Of a stretch of DNA of 64,000 bases, positions 8,561 through 16,684 are shown in pieces; the first letter of the stretch is position 1, and the number at the start of each line of letters is the position of its first letter. Under the pieces are notes generated by a model that saw nothing but the letters and a program-made list of their open reading frames with translations, had not been told where the DNA came from and ran no database searches. Position numbers and translations under genes: made by a program. Source of the stretch: Bradyrhizobium sp. LMTR 3. GTDB lineage: Bacteria; Pseudomonadota; Alphaproteobacteria; Rhizobiales; Xanthobacteraceae. The DNA lies in contig NZ_MAXC01000012.1 of NCBI RefSeq assembly GCF_001693485.1, positions 372,001 through 436,000 of the forward strand, written 5' to 3'.

Positions 8561-8827
8561 TCATCGGCGCGAAATCAGCTTCAGCCAGGGCGCTGAATGG
8601 AAGGCGCTCATCAGCAAGTACATCGGTACCATGCCGCCCACCGGCGATGCGTTTGCAGCCGAGCAAAGCGGATCCAGCGGACCACCGCCAACCACGGCGG
8701 TAAGCAGCGCCATGATTGCGAAGGTCGGCGCGGCGGCAAGCGATAGCCATCTGGCTATGCCGGCCGCGGCGCCGTCTTGGTCACAGCTCGCAGCGCCTCT
8801 CTGGTTGCTGTGAGAGGCCTCGCTCAT
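8561..8827 (-). CDS. Small membrane protein downstream of DUF899 gene
   Basis: An 88-residue hypothetical protein with two hydrophobic stretches, around residues 25-47 (WLSLAAAPTFAIMALLTAVV) and 62-80 (GGMVPMYLLMSAFHSAPWL). Its ATG overlaps the stop codon of the DUF899 gene (ATGA), which is good evidence for translational coupling and fixes this start over a longer upstream one. No function is known. I recall similar proteins next to DUF899 genes in Bradyrhizobium, but I cannot check that here. Confidence 0.7.
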   Translation of the reverse strand: MSEASHSNQRGAASCDQDGAAAGIARWLSLAAAPTFAIMALLTAVVGGGPLDPLCSAANASPVGGMVPMYLLMSAFHSAPWLKLISRR

Positions 8828-9573
8828 CCCTTCGTGCCTGCGCTCTGCTTGCGGAACGCGGCCTCTCCGGCGTCCGACACCTCGACCCACCTCTTGTCGG
8901 GCGCTGCGCCTTCGATGTAGCTGTCGTGCCAATTCCACCATTTGTAGGTCGGAGTCTGAGGATATCCTTCGGGCGAGTCCTCCCAGACCTCCTGGCGGCC
9001 GAGCGGTGTGATGTCGAGGTAATTCCAGGTGCCTCCCATCTGCTCATCGCCGCGGTTGTTGATGAAGTAGGTGCGGTAGATCTTGTTGCCGTCGCGGAAG
9101 AACACGTTGGTGCCGTGCCATTCGCCGACGTCGAAGTCGGCGTCGAAACTGTCGGTGATGGTGTACCAGGGGATCATCTCCCATTCCATTCGCTTCTTCA
9201 GCCGCGCGATGTCCGGCTGCGGCGCGCGCGAGGCGAACACGAGCGTCGTATCGCGGGCGTTGAGATGGGCGACATGGGCGACCTGGTCGGCCACCATCGA
9301 ACAGCCGCGGCAGGCATGGTCGGGCCAGCCGAACACGCCGGGCTCGAAGAAGGCGCGGTAGAGGATCAACTGATGACGGCCTTCGAACAAGTCGCGCAAG
9401 CTCGCCTGGCCGTTGGGCCCCTCGAACCTGTACTCCTTCTCCACGGCCAGCCACGGCATCCGCCGGCGCTCGGCGGCGAGCGCGTCACGGGCGCGGGTCG
9501 TGGCCTTTTCCTTCACGAGCAATTGCTGGCGGGCCGCTTCCCATTCCTGTGCCGAAACGGTGTGAATCTGCAT
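8824..9573 (-). CDS. DUF899 domain (thioredoxin-like) protein
   Basis: A 249-residue DUF899 protein, a family with a thioredoxin-like fold and unknown reaction. Visible landmarks are the LYRAFFEPG segment, DHACRGCSMVADQ with two Cys separated by two residues near the expected active-site position, and the TPTYKWWNWHDSY end region. The start was set at MQIHTVSAQEW; a frame extending further upstream has no family similarity. The gene lies 53 bases after an SRPBCC gene and overlaps the next small membrane protein gene by 4 bases, giving an ArsR-SRPBCC-DUF899-membrane protein operon. Confidence 0.85.
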   Translation of the reverse strand: MQIHTVSAQEWEAARQQLLVKEKATTRARDALAAERRRMPWLAVEKEYRFEGPNGQASLRDLFEGRHQLILYRAFFEPGVFGWPDHACRGCSMVADQVAHVAHLNARDTTLVFASRAPQPDIARLKKRMEWEMIPWYTITDSFDADFDVGEWHGTNVFFRDGNKIYRTYFINNRGDEQMGGTWNYLDITPLGRQEVWEDSPEGYPQTPTYKWWNWHDSYIEGAAPDKRWVEVSDAGEAAFRKQSAGTKG

Positions 9574-9626
9574 GGCTAACCTCCTGTTTGTTGGGACGTC
9601 TGTTACTTGAGCTTCGACTTGCAGCG

Positions 9627-10160
9627 TCAGGCCGGCAGACGCGCGTCGTATTCCTTCATGAGGCCGCTCCAGCCATCCCAGAACGGCGCCGGCTCCTCTC
9701 CGCTCGCACGGGCGACCAGAACATCGAGATGCATGTGCCAACCGGCCATGTGCTTGAGCAGCGTGGCGCGGTCGGGGAAGCGCCGATGGATGACCGTGAG
9801 CAGCACGCCCTTGCCTTTGGGCTCCAGTTCGAACGTGACGTCACCGGTACTGTTCCAGGTGATCGACAATTTTCGGGGTGGATCGAATTCGGTAATCCGG
9901 CTCTGCATGCGATGCTCGCCGCCGAAGCCGGCCGGGCGCTCGCCCGGCGGGTCCGTCAATTCGTCGTTGCGCCAGACGAGCTCGAAGGGCGCGCCGACCT
10001 TCGTATCCATGTCGCCTGCCGCCATCCATTTGCGGCGCAACTCACTGTCGGTGAGATAGGCCCAGATACGCTCGATCGGGCCGGGCAGCAGCCGCTGGAT
10101 TTTCAGCGTCGTGGGCTCGGGCAGGCTGCCGTACGCGTCGGGCTTTGTCGTTGAATTCAT
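9627..10160 (-). CDS. SRPBCC (AHSA1-like) domain protein
   Basis: A 177-residue START/AHSA1-type protein: PGPIERIWAYLTDSELRRKWM at the N-terminus and GWHMHLDVLVARASG near the C-terminus are the conserved helix-grip elements. Such proteins bind hydrophobic ligands or, in the AHSA1 branch, are often encoded next to ArsR regulators with no known reaction. Here the ArsR gene ends 4 bases upstream, so the two are co-transcribed. Confidence 0.88.
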   Translation of the reverse strand: MNSTTKPDAYGSLPEPTTLKIQRLLPGPIERIWAYLTDSELRRKWMAAGDMDTKVGAPFELVWRNDELTDPPGERPAGFGGEHRMQSRITEFDPPRKLSITWNSTGDVTFELEPKGKGVLLTVIHRRFPDRATLLKHMAGWHMHLDVLVARASGEEPAPFWDGWSGLMKEYDARLPA

Positions 10161-10164
10161 CGCT

Positions 10165-10542
10165 CTACTCCGTCGCCGACTTTGATTTGGATTTTGCTTT
10201 CGCCCGGTCTTCTTCGCGCAGCAGAGCTTCCAGCCTGTCGAGGTTTGCGGTCCAGAAACGTTCGTAACGCTTCAGCCATGCATCGGCTTCCGCGAGCCGC
10301 GCCGCCTCGAGGCGGCAGAGATGGGAGCGGCCGCGGATCGTGCGTTTGACGAGACCAGCGTTCTCCAGCACCCGCACGTGTTTCGAGGCGCCGGCGAAGC
10401 TCATGTGAAACGGCGTCGCCAGTTCCCCGATCGTCAGCTCCCGTTCTGCCAAACGACCAAGCATCGACCGCCGCGTTGGATCCGCGAGGGCGTGAAAAAC
10501 GGCGTCGAGATGGGCACCACGTTCAACCATGTAGTTTAACAT
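10165..10542 (-). CDS. ArsR-family transcriptional regulator
   Basis: A 125-residue winged-helix protein. Residues 10-85 carry the ArsR fold, with DPTRRSMLGRLAERELTIGEL followed by the recognition helix AGASKHVRVLENAGLV. The metal-binding ELCVCDL motif is absent (the equivalent is ELTIGELATPF), so a non-metal role is expected, as for most ArsR/SRPBCC pairs. The tail is Lys/Ser-rich. It is the first gene of a four-gene operon and probably represses it. An internal Met at residue 5 is an alternative start. Confidence 0.88.
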   Translation of the reverse strand: MLNYMVERGAHLDAVFHALADPTRRSMLGRLAERELTIGELATPFHMSFAGASKHVRVLENAGLVKRTIRGRSHLCRLEAARLAEADAWLKRYERFWTANLDRLEALLREEDRAKAKSKSKSATE

Positions 10543-10601
10543 AGTCGCGCGACGCTAATTGTCAACCAATCGGTTTAACGTTTTCGTGATGAAGTTTGGG
10601 C

Positions 10602-11690
10602 CTAGCCGTCCGGCACGGTGTACACGGCGCAGGGCGACGCAATGCCGCGCAGCGCATGCGTTCCCAGCGGGATCAGTTTTGTGGTGGTTTCGGCGGCGAG
10701 TGCGCTTGATATCAGCACCGTTCGGCCGAGCGGCCGACAAAGCCCTTCCAGCCGGCTCACCAGATTGACCGCGGGACCGATCGCCGTGAAATCCAGCCGG
10801 TCGGCCGCGCCGACATTGCCCCACAGAATTTCGCCGAGATGCAATGCCACGCCGAACGACAGCGGCGGCAGCCCCTGCTCTCTCCGTGCGTCGCCGAGAT
10901 GCGCCATTCCGGCCTGCGCGGAAGCTGTGGCCCGGAGCGCAGCGTCGCAGGCATCGCGGGGAGATGGACCGGTAACCGGAAAGATCGCCAGCACGCCGTC
11001 GCCGATGAATTTCAGCACCTCGCCGCCAAAGGCATGGACAGCGCCGGCAATGCAATCGAACCAGGCGCCGAGCGCGGCAATCACCGCCGCGGGGGGCTCG
11101 GCCTCGGATAGTGCCGTGAAGCCGCGGAGATCGGCAAACAGCAGCGCGGCCCGGATCGTCTCGCCGACCTCGCGCCGCAGCGGCCCCGCCAGCACGCGCG
11201 CGGCGCTCCGTTTGCCGAGATAGGCTTCGAGCGCAGCGGTCACGGTCGCGCGCGCCGAAAGCGCGGCAAGCGGCGCCGCAGCGAAGCGGGCGGCATCGCG
11301 CAGGCGATCAGACTCCGATTGCGTGAACGGCCGCGGTCCAATCCAGCCAAGCATCGGCTCGTCCGATGCCGTGCTCACTTTATCTTCATGCACCGCTCCG
11401 CCCGCGAGCCCGGCCAACCAGCTCCGGCCGGCGTCGCCGGACAAATTCCCCGCCGCGCCGAATCCCGCCGGAGCGAACCCTACGGCCTCGATCACTGCCC
11501 CATTCCCGGCGCGCCATAACCAGGTCCGGCGGGCGACGATCGGATGCGGCACGGCGAGCGTCAACGCACCGCCGGCGAGCGGCACGCCGTCCTCGATCAG
11601 GCGCGTGCCGAGTTCGGCCAGGAACCGGTCGGCGCCCGGCGAAGCGCTGGCTGCATCGACCAGCCATGTCAGCGTCGGACTAAGTTGCAT
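10602..11690 (-). CDS. Adenylate/guanylate cyclase domain protein
   Basis: A 362-residue protein with a class III nucleotide cyclase domain in its C-terminal half. The metal-binding aspartates sit in LLFADLRGFTALSE (about residue 190) and KFIGDGVLAIFP, and the later NLVSRLEGL helix matches the transition-state Asn/Arg region. The N-terminal part has no recognised domain and may be a sensor. It would make cAMP or cGMP from the corresponding triphosphate. The start was placed at MQLSPTLTW; an open frame extends about 145 codons further but has no family similarity and runs into the divergent SRPBCC gene. Confidence 0.87.
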   Translation of the reverse strand: MQLSPTLTWLVDAASASPGADRFLAELGTRLIEDGVPLAGGALTLAVPHPIVARRTWLWRAGNGAVIEAVGFAPAGFGAAGNLSGDAGRSWLAGLAGGAVHEDKVSTASDEPMLGWIGPRPFTQSESDRLRDAARFAAAPLAALSARATVTAALEAYLGKRSAARVLAGPLRREVGETIRAALLFADLRGFTALSEAEPPAAVIAALGAWFDCIAGAVHAFGGEVLKFIGDGVLAIFPVTGPSPRDACDAALRATASAQAGMAHLGDARREQGLPPLSFGVALHLGEILWGNVGAADRLDFTAIGPAVNLVSRLEGLCRPLGRTVLISSALAAETTTKLIPLGTHALRGIASPCAVYTVPDG

Positions 11691-11807
11691 GGATCGATCA
11701 TGCGGCAGCGACGTTGCATTGTCACCCACGGCACTTACCTTATGCACTCGCCTTAGGCACTCGCTGGTTGCATCAGCGTGTCCTGCCAACGACCCACGAG
11801 GTTTTCG

Positions 11808-12263
11808 ATGACTGAATCGTTTGTGCTCCAGCGCGAGACCCACATCGCCGCACCCCGCGCCAGCGTGTTCGCCTTCCTGACGGACCCTGAGAAGATCGTG
11901 CAATGGATGGGCAGCGAGGCCGTGACGGAGATGCATCCGGGCGGCATGTACCTCCTGAAAGGGGTCGGCAGCTCCACGGCGCGCGGCGCGTTCCGCGAGG
12001 TCGTGCCGGTTCACCGCCTCGCCTACAGCTTTGGCTGGGAAGGCAACGAGGAAGTGCCGCCGGGATCGAGCCTGATCGAGATCGATCTGATCGAACGGGA
12101 CGGTGGCACGCTGTTGCGCATGACCCATAGCGGCCTGCCCACCGAGTCAACCCGCGACGCCCATTCCAAGGGTTGGGCGCATTATCTCGACAGGTTGACC
12201 AAAGTAGCCGCCGGCCAGGACCCCGGACCGGACCGGGGACCGAGTGGCACACGCAACGTGTAA
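11808..12263 (+). CDS. SRPBCC domain protein
   Basis: A 151-residue AHSA1-type protein starting at ATG with GAGG 6 bases ahead. It shows the RETHIAAPRASVFAFLTDPEKI start, the GGMYLLKG strand and the HSKGWAHYLDRLTKVA C-terminal helix. It is divergent from the cyclase gene and is followed by a convergent GNAT gene. It has no adjacent ArsR gene, unlike the SRPBCC gene at 9.6 kb. Ligand unknown. Confidence 0.87.
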   Translation: MTESFVLQRETHIAAPRASVFAFLTDPEKIVQWMGSEAVTEMHPGGMYLLKGVGSSTARGAFREVVPVHRLAYSFGWEGNEEVPPGSSLIEIDLIERDGGTLLRMTHSGLPTESTRDAHSKGWAHYLDRLTKVAAGQDPGPDRGPSGTRNV

Positions 12264-12298
12264 GGACGATGTCGGCGAAGGCGTGCATCGCTGGACGA

Positions 12299-12997
12299 TC
12301 AGTCCTGTTTCTTCAACACCGTCACGTGGAGACGGCGCCGGATTTCCATCCCCTGCCGCCGGTAGAGCGCGATGGCCGAGTGATTGTTGGTGAAGACGTG
12401 CAGGAACGGAATTTCGCCACGCGATACAATCTGGCGCGAGATGGCGGATAGCAGCATCTGTCCGTAGCCGCGGCCGCGATGGGACGGATGCACGCAGACG
12501 GCGGTGATCTCGGTGTATTGAGCCGGCTTCATCCGCTCGCCGGCCATCGCGACAAGCTCGCCATCGACGCGGATGCCGAGAAAGGTGCCGAGCACATGGG
12601 TCCGCGCGCTGAACGGGCCCGGCTTGGTCAGCGCGGTCAGCTCGATCATCGCGGGAACGTCGTCGACACCGAGCGTGACGATATCGACGCCATTGGCTGG
12701 TGTTTCAACCGGCGTTCCAATCATCTGTTCGCCGGTGTCCGCCAGCGCGATCTTGAATTCGGCAGGCGGGTTCACGGGATCCGGCGTGAACAGCACGGCG
12801 ATGTCCTGCGGCGACATCAGCCCGGCGAGCACAGCAAAGCTTTCAGGCGACATGTCCGCCATCGCTGCGAAGGGCGTGATCTCGGTCGGATAGCGCCGCG
12901 CGCGGGCATCGCCTTCGGCCAATGCCTGCTGCGTGGTCGTGAGCGCAGTCCAGATCGGATAATCGAGGGGGTGGCTGGAGCTGTCGTGAACGGACAT
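12299..12997 (-). CDS. GNAT family N-acetyltransferase
   Basis: A 232-residue acetyltransferase of FR47-like type. The acetyl-CoA binding segment is VCVHPSHRGRGYGQMLL (Q/RxxGxG/A = RGRGYG), followed by FLHVFTNNHSAIALYRRQGM, the typical Asn-x-x-Ala-x-x-Leu-Tyr region. The start at MSVHDSSS was preferred because the family similarity begins there. The SDR gene ends 37 bases upstream on the same strand. Substrate unknown. Confidence 0.88.
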   Translation of the reverse strand: MSVHDSSSHPLDYPIWTALTTTQQALAEGDARARRYPTEITPFAAMADMSPESFAVLAGLMSPQDIAVLFTPDPVNPPAEFKIALADTGEQMIGTPVETPANGVDIVTLGVDDVPAMIELTALTKPGPFSARTHVLGTFLGIRVDGELVAMAGERMKPAQYTEITAVCVHPSHRGRGYGQMLLSAISRQIVSRGEIPFLHVFTNNHSAIALYRRQGMEIRRRLHVTVLKKQD

Positions 12998-13034
12998 CAG
13001 ACTACCTTCGTTCTCACTCAATGGCACGACAACT

Positions 13035-14012
13035 TTAGCGGTAATCACTGAAGTCGGCCACCTTGCCGCCCTCCCGGACCTCGGCGGTGTAGCGCCAGAT
13101 GTCCGGGCGCGAGCCGTCGATATCCGTAAAGCCATAGTGACGGGCGAGTTCGCCGGAGCTGACCGATTTCTGATTCCACCTGCCGCGATCGGGATCGGCG
13201 GCGAGCGCAGCCACGGCGCGGCCGACATAACGCGGCGATTCCGACAGCGCGAAATCGGGCGGCGCCTGATGTCTGCCGCCTCCCCGCTCCGCCAGCGCCT
13301 CGCGCCAGGTCGCTTCGGTGACGCCGAAATTCTCCAGCATCATCTCGGAGCGCAGCCATCCAGGCGTGATCGCAACCGTCGTGGCCCCGTGCGGCGCGAG
13401 TTCATGACCTTGCGAGTAGGCGAGACGGTTCACGCTCTGCTTGACGAGGTCGTAGAACACCGAGATCCGATAGTGCTGCGCATTGTAGTCGGCGGTGCCG
13501 TCGGTGACTTCGACGAGCAGGCCGCCTGCTTTCGCGATCAGCAGCGGCAGCAGATAATGCGATGTCACCAGATGCGTCTCGATGCCGAGCCGCAGAATCC
13601 GCAATCCCTTTTGCAGGTCGAGCTTCCAGATCGGCGTATTCCATTCGGCGGGCCCGCCCTTCAGCCGTTCGGCGCCCCAGATGTCGTTCACCAGCACGTC
13701 GATGTGGCCATGCTCGGCGCGGATACGCTCGGCCAACGCCGCGACCTGCAAAGGTTCGAGGTGATCAACGGCGATAGCGACGCCTTTGCCGCCGAGGCTG
13801 GTCACGAGCTCGGCCGTCTCCTCGATCGTCTCCGGCCGGTCATAATCGGATCGGGTTGGAGCATCGGCGCGAGCGCTGCTGCGCCCCGTGCAGATCACCG
13901 TGGCACCTGCCTCTCCCAGCGCGGCGGCAATGCCGCGGCCGGCGCCGCGCGTCGCGCCCGCCACCACGGCGATACGTCCGGCAAGCACGCCTTCATGTGA
14001 GACCATGCTCAT
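13035..14012 (-). CDS. SDR family oxidoreductase (DHRS1-like)
   Basis: A 325-residue short-chain dehydrogenase with cofactor motif AGATRGAGRG, a VNDIWG structural motif and a catalytic FYDLVK (Tyr-x3-Lys) segment. The long C-terminal part (to residue 325, versus about 250 for classical SDRs) and the Ile-Trp-Gly motif resemble the DHRS1 group. It lies between an OhrR-like MarR gene upstream and a GNAT gene downstream, all on one strand with gaps of 57 and 37 bases, so they may form one transcript. Substrate unknown. Confidence 0.87.
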   Translation of the reverse strand: MSMVSHEGVLAGRIAVVAGATRGAGRGIAAALGEAGATVICTGRSSARADAPTRSDYDRPETIEETAELVTSLGGKGVAIAVDHLEPLQVAALAERIRAEHGHIDVLVNDIWGAERLKGGPAEWNTPIWKLDLQKGLRILRLGIETHLVTSHYLLPLLIAKAGGLLVEVTDGTADYNAQHYRISVFYDLVKQSVNRLAYSQGHELAPHGATTVAITPGWLRSEMMLENFGVTEATWREALAERGGGRHQAPPDFALSESPRYVGRAVAALAADPDRGRWNQKSVSSGELARHYGFTDIDGSRPDIWRYTAEVREGGKVADFSDYR

Positions 14013-14069
14013 CCTCCCCTCACCTTCACGCGCCGATGCAGTCCGATTGCATCGAAGCGCCTGCGCGCA

Positions 14070-14594
14070 TCACTCCGCTTTCTCTGCCGTCGCCCTGATC
14101 AGATTGTCACGGAGCGTGACGACGTTTTCCTGCAGCCGCGCGAACTCGTCGGGCTTCAGTCCGGTAGAGGCCACGAGATTCATGTGCATGCCCTTCTCGC
14201 GCAGCCGGCGGCCGGCCTCGGTCAGGCTGATGCGCACCTGCCGCTCGTCCGAGGGATCGCGCTGGCGGCGCAGATAGGCCATCTGCTCCAGCTTTTTCAG
14301 GATCGGCGTCAGCGTGTTGGATTCCAGGAACATCTTCTCGCCAAGCTCACTCACGGTCTGGCCATCTTGCTCCCACAACGCCACGATCGCGATCCATTGC
14401 GGGTAGGTCAGGCCGAGTTCGTCGAGGCCCTTTTTGTAGGCCCGCCCGAAGGCAAGGTTGGCCGAATAGATCGCAAAACAGAGGAAATCGCCAAGCCGCC
14501 GCTCGCCTGCGGCCGGCTTCGGCTTCTGGCTGGCCTTTGAATTATCTCTCGAATTGCCCCTGGAACCGGTCCGGGGCCCGTCGCTCAGTTTCAT
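14070..14594 (-). CDS. MarR-family regulator with OhrR-type N-terminal cysteine
   Basis: A 174-residue winged-helix regulator. The core starts GDFLCFAIYSANLAFGRAY; Cys39 aligns with the peroxide-sensing cysteine of OhrR (QLCFLLY in Bacillus OhrR), and TYPQWIAIVALWEQDG matches the conserved helix. DNA-binding helices are LGEKMFLESNTLTPILKKLE and the wing RQRDPSDERQVRI. A basic, low-complexity tail of about 30 residues precedes the fold. It is divergent from the VOC-cupin-CcdA-thioredoxin genes, with two related palindromes between them. Oxidation of Cys39 probably releases DNA. Confidence 0.88.
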   Translation of the reverse strand: MKLSDGPRTGSRGNSRDNSKASQKPKPAAGERRLGDFLCFAIYSANLAFGRAYKKGLDELGLTYPQWIAIVALWEQDGQTVSELGEKMFLESNTLTPILKKLEQMAYLRRQRDPSDERQVRISLTEAGRRLREKGMHMNLVASTGLKPDEFARLQENVVTLRDNLIRATAEKAE

Positions 14595-14643
14595 GGAAGT
14601 CGTCCTTTCCGACACGAACATGTGAAGTCTCGCACCCATATAT

Positions 14644-14670
14644 ATCGCATCCGATTAAATCGGAAGGATT
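14644..14670. promoter_or_regulatory. MarR operator, site 1
   Basis: ATCGCAT followed by CCGATTAAATCGG (a perfect 13-base palindrome at 14651-14663). It shares the ATCGCATnCGATnnnATCG pattern and spacing with site 2 and lies nearer the MarR start codon, where it could mediate autorepression. Confidence 0.6.
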
Positions 14671-14700
14671 GACATTACAGGCCTGAGGCGCGCTTTATAC

Positions 14701-14727
14701 ATCGCATACGATCTTATCGTACACGAT
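14701..14727. promoter_or_regulatory. MarR operator, site 2
   Basis: ATCGCA, then the perfect palindrome TACGATCTTATCGTA (14707-14721), then CACGAT; the outer ATCG/CGAT also pair. It sits 57 bases before the VOC gene start codon and matches site 1 in CGATnnnATCG core and left flank. Confidence 0.65.
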
Positions 14728-14783
14728 ATTTAAACACGGTGCGAGGGAAACATTCCCGCCACCACAACATCAAGGAGAGAACC

Positions 14784-15479
14784 ATGTCAGACCTCAAGGA
14801 ACGCACCAGCACCACTTCCCCCGAGACCAAGGCCGCTTCGGCGGTTGACCTGAAGCTCGAAGTCATCGTCATCCCGGTTTCCGACGTTGAACGCGCCAAG
14901 CAGTTTTATGCAAACCTCGGCTGGAGGCTCGACGCCGATTTCGCCGGCCCTGACGACTACCGCGTGATCCAGTTCACGCCGCCCGGCTCCAACGCCTCGG
15001 TCATCTTCGGCAAGAACGTCACCCCTGCCGCGCCCGGCTCCGCGCAGGGCCTCTATCTGATCGTCTCGGACATCGAGGCCGCCCGCAACGAGTTGCTCGG
15101 CCGCGGTGTTGCGATCAGTGAAGCGTTTCACGCCGGCGGCAACGTGCATGTCGGCTCGGATGAGCCCTATCTGTTCGGGCGGGTCCGGCTGAGCGGCCCG
15201 GATCCGGAACGCGGCAGCTACCGCTCCTATGCCTCGTTCAGCGATCCCGACGGCAATGGCTGGCTGCTGCAGGAAGTCACCACGCGATTGCCCGGGCGCG
15301 TCGACGCTAACGCGACGGCCTTCAATTCGTCGGCTGATCTCGCGAGCGCACTGCGCCGTGCGGCCGCTGCCCATGGCGAGTACGAGAAGCGCAACGGCGG
15401 CCAGCACGATGAGAACTGGCCGGACTGGTACGCCGAATACATCGTCCGCGAGCAGAGTGGCCAGCAGCAGGCGGCATGA
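14784..15479 (+). CDS. VOC family (glyoxalase/bleomycin-resistance fold) protein
   Basis: A 231-residue protein with a VOC domain at residues 23-150 (EVIVIPVSDVERAKQFYANL, then FSDPDGNGWLLQEV). A C-terminal extension of about 75 residues rich in Ala, Glu and Arg ends with NWPDWYAEYIVREQ. The start has a strong AAGGAGAG ribosome site 5 bases ahead. It is the first gene of a probable operon with a secreted cupin, CcdA and a thioredoxin-like protein, under an OhrR-like regulator. Many VOC proteins detoxify electrophiles; the substrate here is unknown. Confidence 0.87.
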   Translation: MSDLKERTSTTSPETKAASAVDLKLEVIVIPVSDVERAKQFYANLGWRLDADFAGPDDYRVIQFTPPGSNASVIFGKNVTPAAPGSAQGLYLIVSDIEAARNELLGRGVAISEAFHAGGNVHVGSDEPYLFGRVRLSGPDPERGSYRSYASFSDPDGNGWLLQEVTTRLPGRVDANATAFNSSADLASALRRAAAAHGEYEKRNGGQHDENWPDWYAEYIVREQSGQQQAA

Positions 15480-15537
15480 GCTGGCGTCGCGATCGTTGCA
15501 CGCAAGTTCGATGAATTTCCAAATCAAGGAGATCAAC

Positions 15538-15948
15538 ATGACCAGGATGAAGAACTTTCAAATCGCGGCAATGGCAGCGCTTGTCGCCGGGGCCGTTCTG
15601 GCGCCGTTCAGTGCGCAGGCGCAGCAGAACGGAGTTACCCGAACCGATCTGCAGCGGCACGATCTCAGCGCGCCGGGGCGCGAGGCCATTCAGGTCCGCG
15701 TCGATCTCGCCCCCGGTGTGGCGTTCGGCAAACACGCCCATCCCGGCGAAGAGGTGATCTATGTCCTCGAAGGCCAGCTCGAATATCAGATCGAGGACAA
15801 GCCGCCGGTCACGCTGAAGGCCGGCGACGTGCTCTTCATTCCAGCCGGAACGGTGCATTCGGCCAGGAATCCCGGCAGCGTCAAAGGCAGTGAACTCGCT
15901 ACTTACATCGTCGAGAAGGGCAAGCCCCTCCTCACATTGGTGAAGTGA
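15538..15948 (+). CDS. Secreted cupin-domain protein
   Basis: A 136-residue protein with a signal peptide (hydrophobic residues 9-22, cleavage likely after AQA at about 28) and one cupin_2 domain. The two cupin motifs are visible: GKHAHPGEEVIYVLEGQLEY (His, His, Glu) and AGTVHSARNPG (His). These residues would hold a metal ion in the periplasm. AAGGAGAT lies 6 bases before the ATG. It is 58 bases after the VOC gene and 34 before ccdA, suggesting one transcript. Reaction unknown. Confidence 0.87.
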   Translation: MTRMKNFQIAAMAALVAGAVLAPFSAQAQQNGVTRTDLQRHDLSAPGREAIQVRVDLAPGVAFGKHAHPGEEVIYVLEGQLEYQIEDKPPVTLKAGDVLFIPAGTVHSARNPGSVKGSELATYIVEKGKPLLTLVK

Positions 15949-15982
15949 CCGTAGCAGCCTGCACCTACGAGGAGAGCCCGAC

Positions 15983-16684
15983 ATGATCGAGATTGCGTTG
16001 GCATTTGCGGCAGGCCTCCTGACGGCGGCGGCCCCCTGCATCCTGCCACTGCTTCCGGTCTTGCTGGGCGCCTCCATCGGCCGGGAGGACCGCTGGCGAC
16101 CGCTCTTTCTCGCGGCCGGATTCATTATCGCCTTCTCCGGTTTCGCGATCTTGTTCGGCTCCTTCTCGACCGTGCTTGGCTTATCGCACGACACGCTGCG
16201 GACCGTCTCCGTCGTCCTGCTCGGCAGCTTCGGCGTATTGCTGTTGTGGCCGCAGCCATACGAGCGGCTCATGACGAGGTTTCACGGCCTGCTCTCGTTC
16301 GCCGACAACATCGTCGCGCGCGCCGGATCAGGGAATGCAGGGGGTCTCGTTGTTGGACTGGCGCTCGGCGTGCTCTGGACGCCGTGCGCCGGGCCGGTGC
16401 TCGGCTCCATTCTCACGCTGATCGCAACATCTGAAAACCTGACACGCGCTGCGCTGCTGCTTGTCATCTACGCTGTCGGAGCCGGCATTCCGATCCTCCT
16501 GATCGCCTACGGCGGACAATACGCGACCACGCAAGTGCGTAGGCTTGCGCCCTACACTGTCGCCTTGCAGCGAACATTTGGCGCGGCGGTGCTCCTCGTC
16601 GCGCTGGCCTTCTACACGCAATACGACAGCATCGTCGCCGTCTGGTTTTCGGTGCTCTATCCGAATCTTCAACTGGGATTATGA
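15983..16684 (+). CDS. CcdA/DsbD-type transmembrane thiol-disulfide protein
   Basis: A 233-residue membrane protein with six hydrophobic segments. The two conserved cysteines are present: Cys19 in AAAPCILPLLP and the one in WTPCAGPVLG at about residue 133. CcdA passes electrons from cytoplasmic thioredoxin through the membrane to periplasmic partners. The next gene, a periplasmic thioredoxin-like protein, overlaps its stop by 4 bases, so it is the likely partner. Together they resemble a split DipZ/DsbD. Confidence 0.9.
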   Translation: MIEIALAFAAGLLTAAAPCILPLLPVLLGASIGREDRWRPLFLAAGFIIAFSGFAILFGSFSTVLGLSHDTLRTVSVVLLGSFGVLLLWPQPYERLMTRFHGLLSFADNIVARAGSGNAGGLVVGLALGVLWTPCAGPVLGSILTLIATSENLTRAALLLVIYAVGAGIPILLIAYGGQYATTQVRRLAPYTVALQRTFGAAVLLVALAFYTQYDSIVAVWFSVLYPNLQLGL

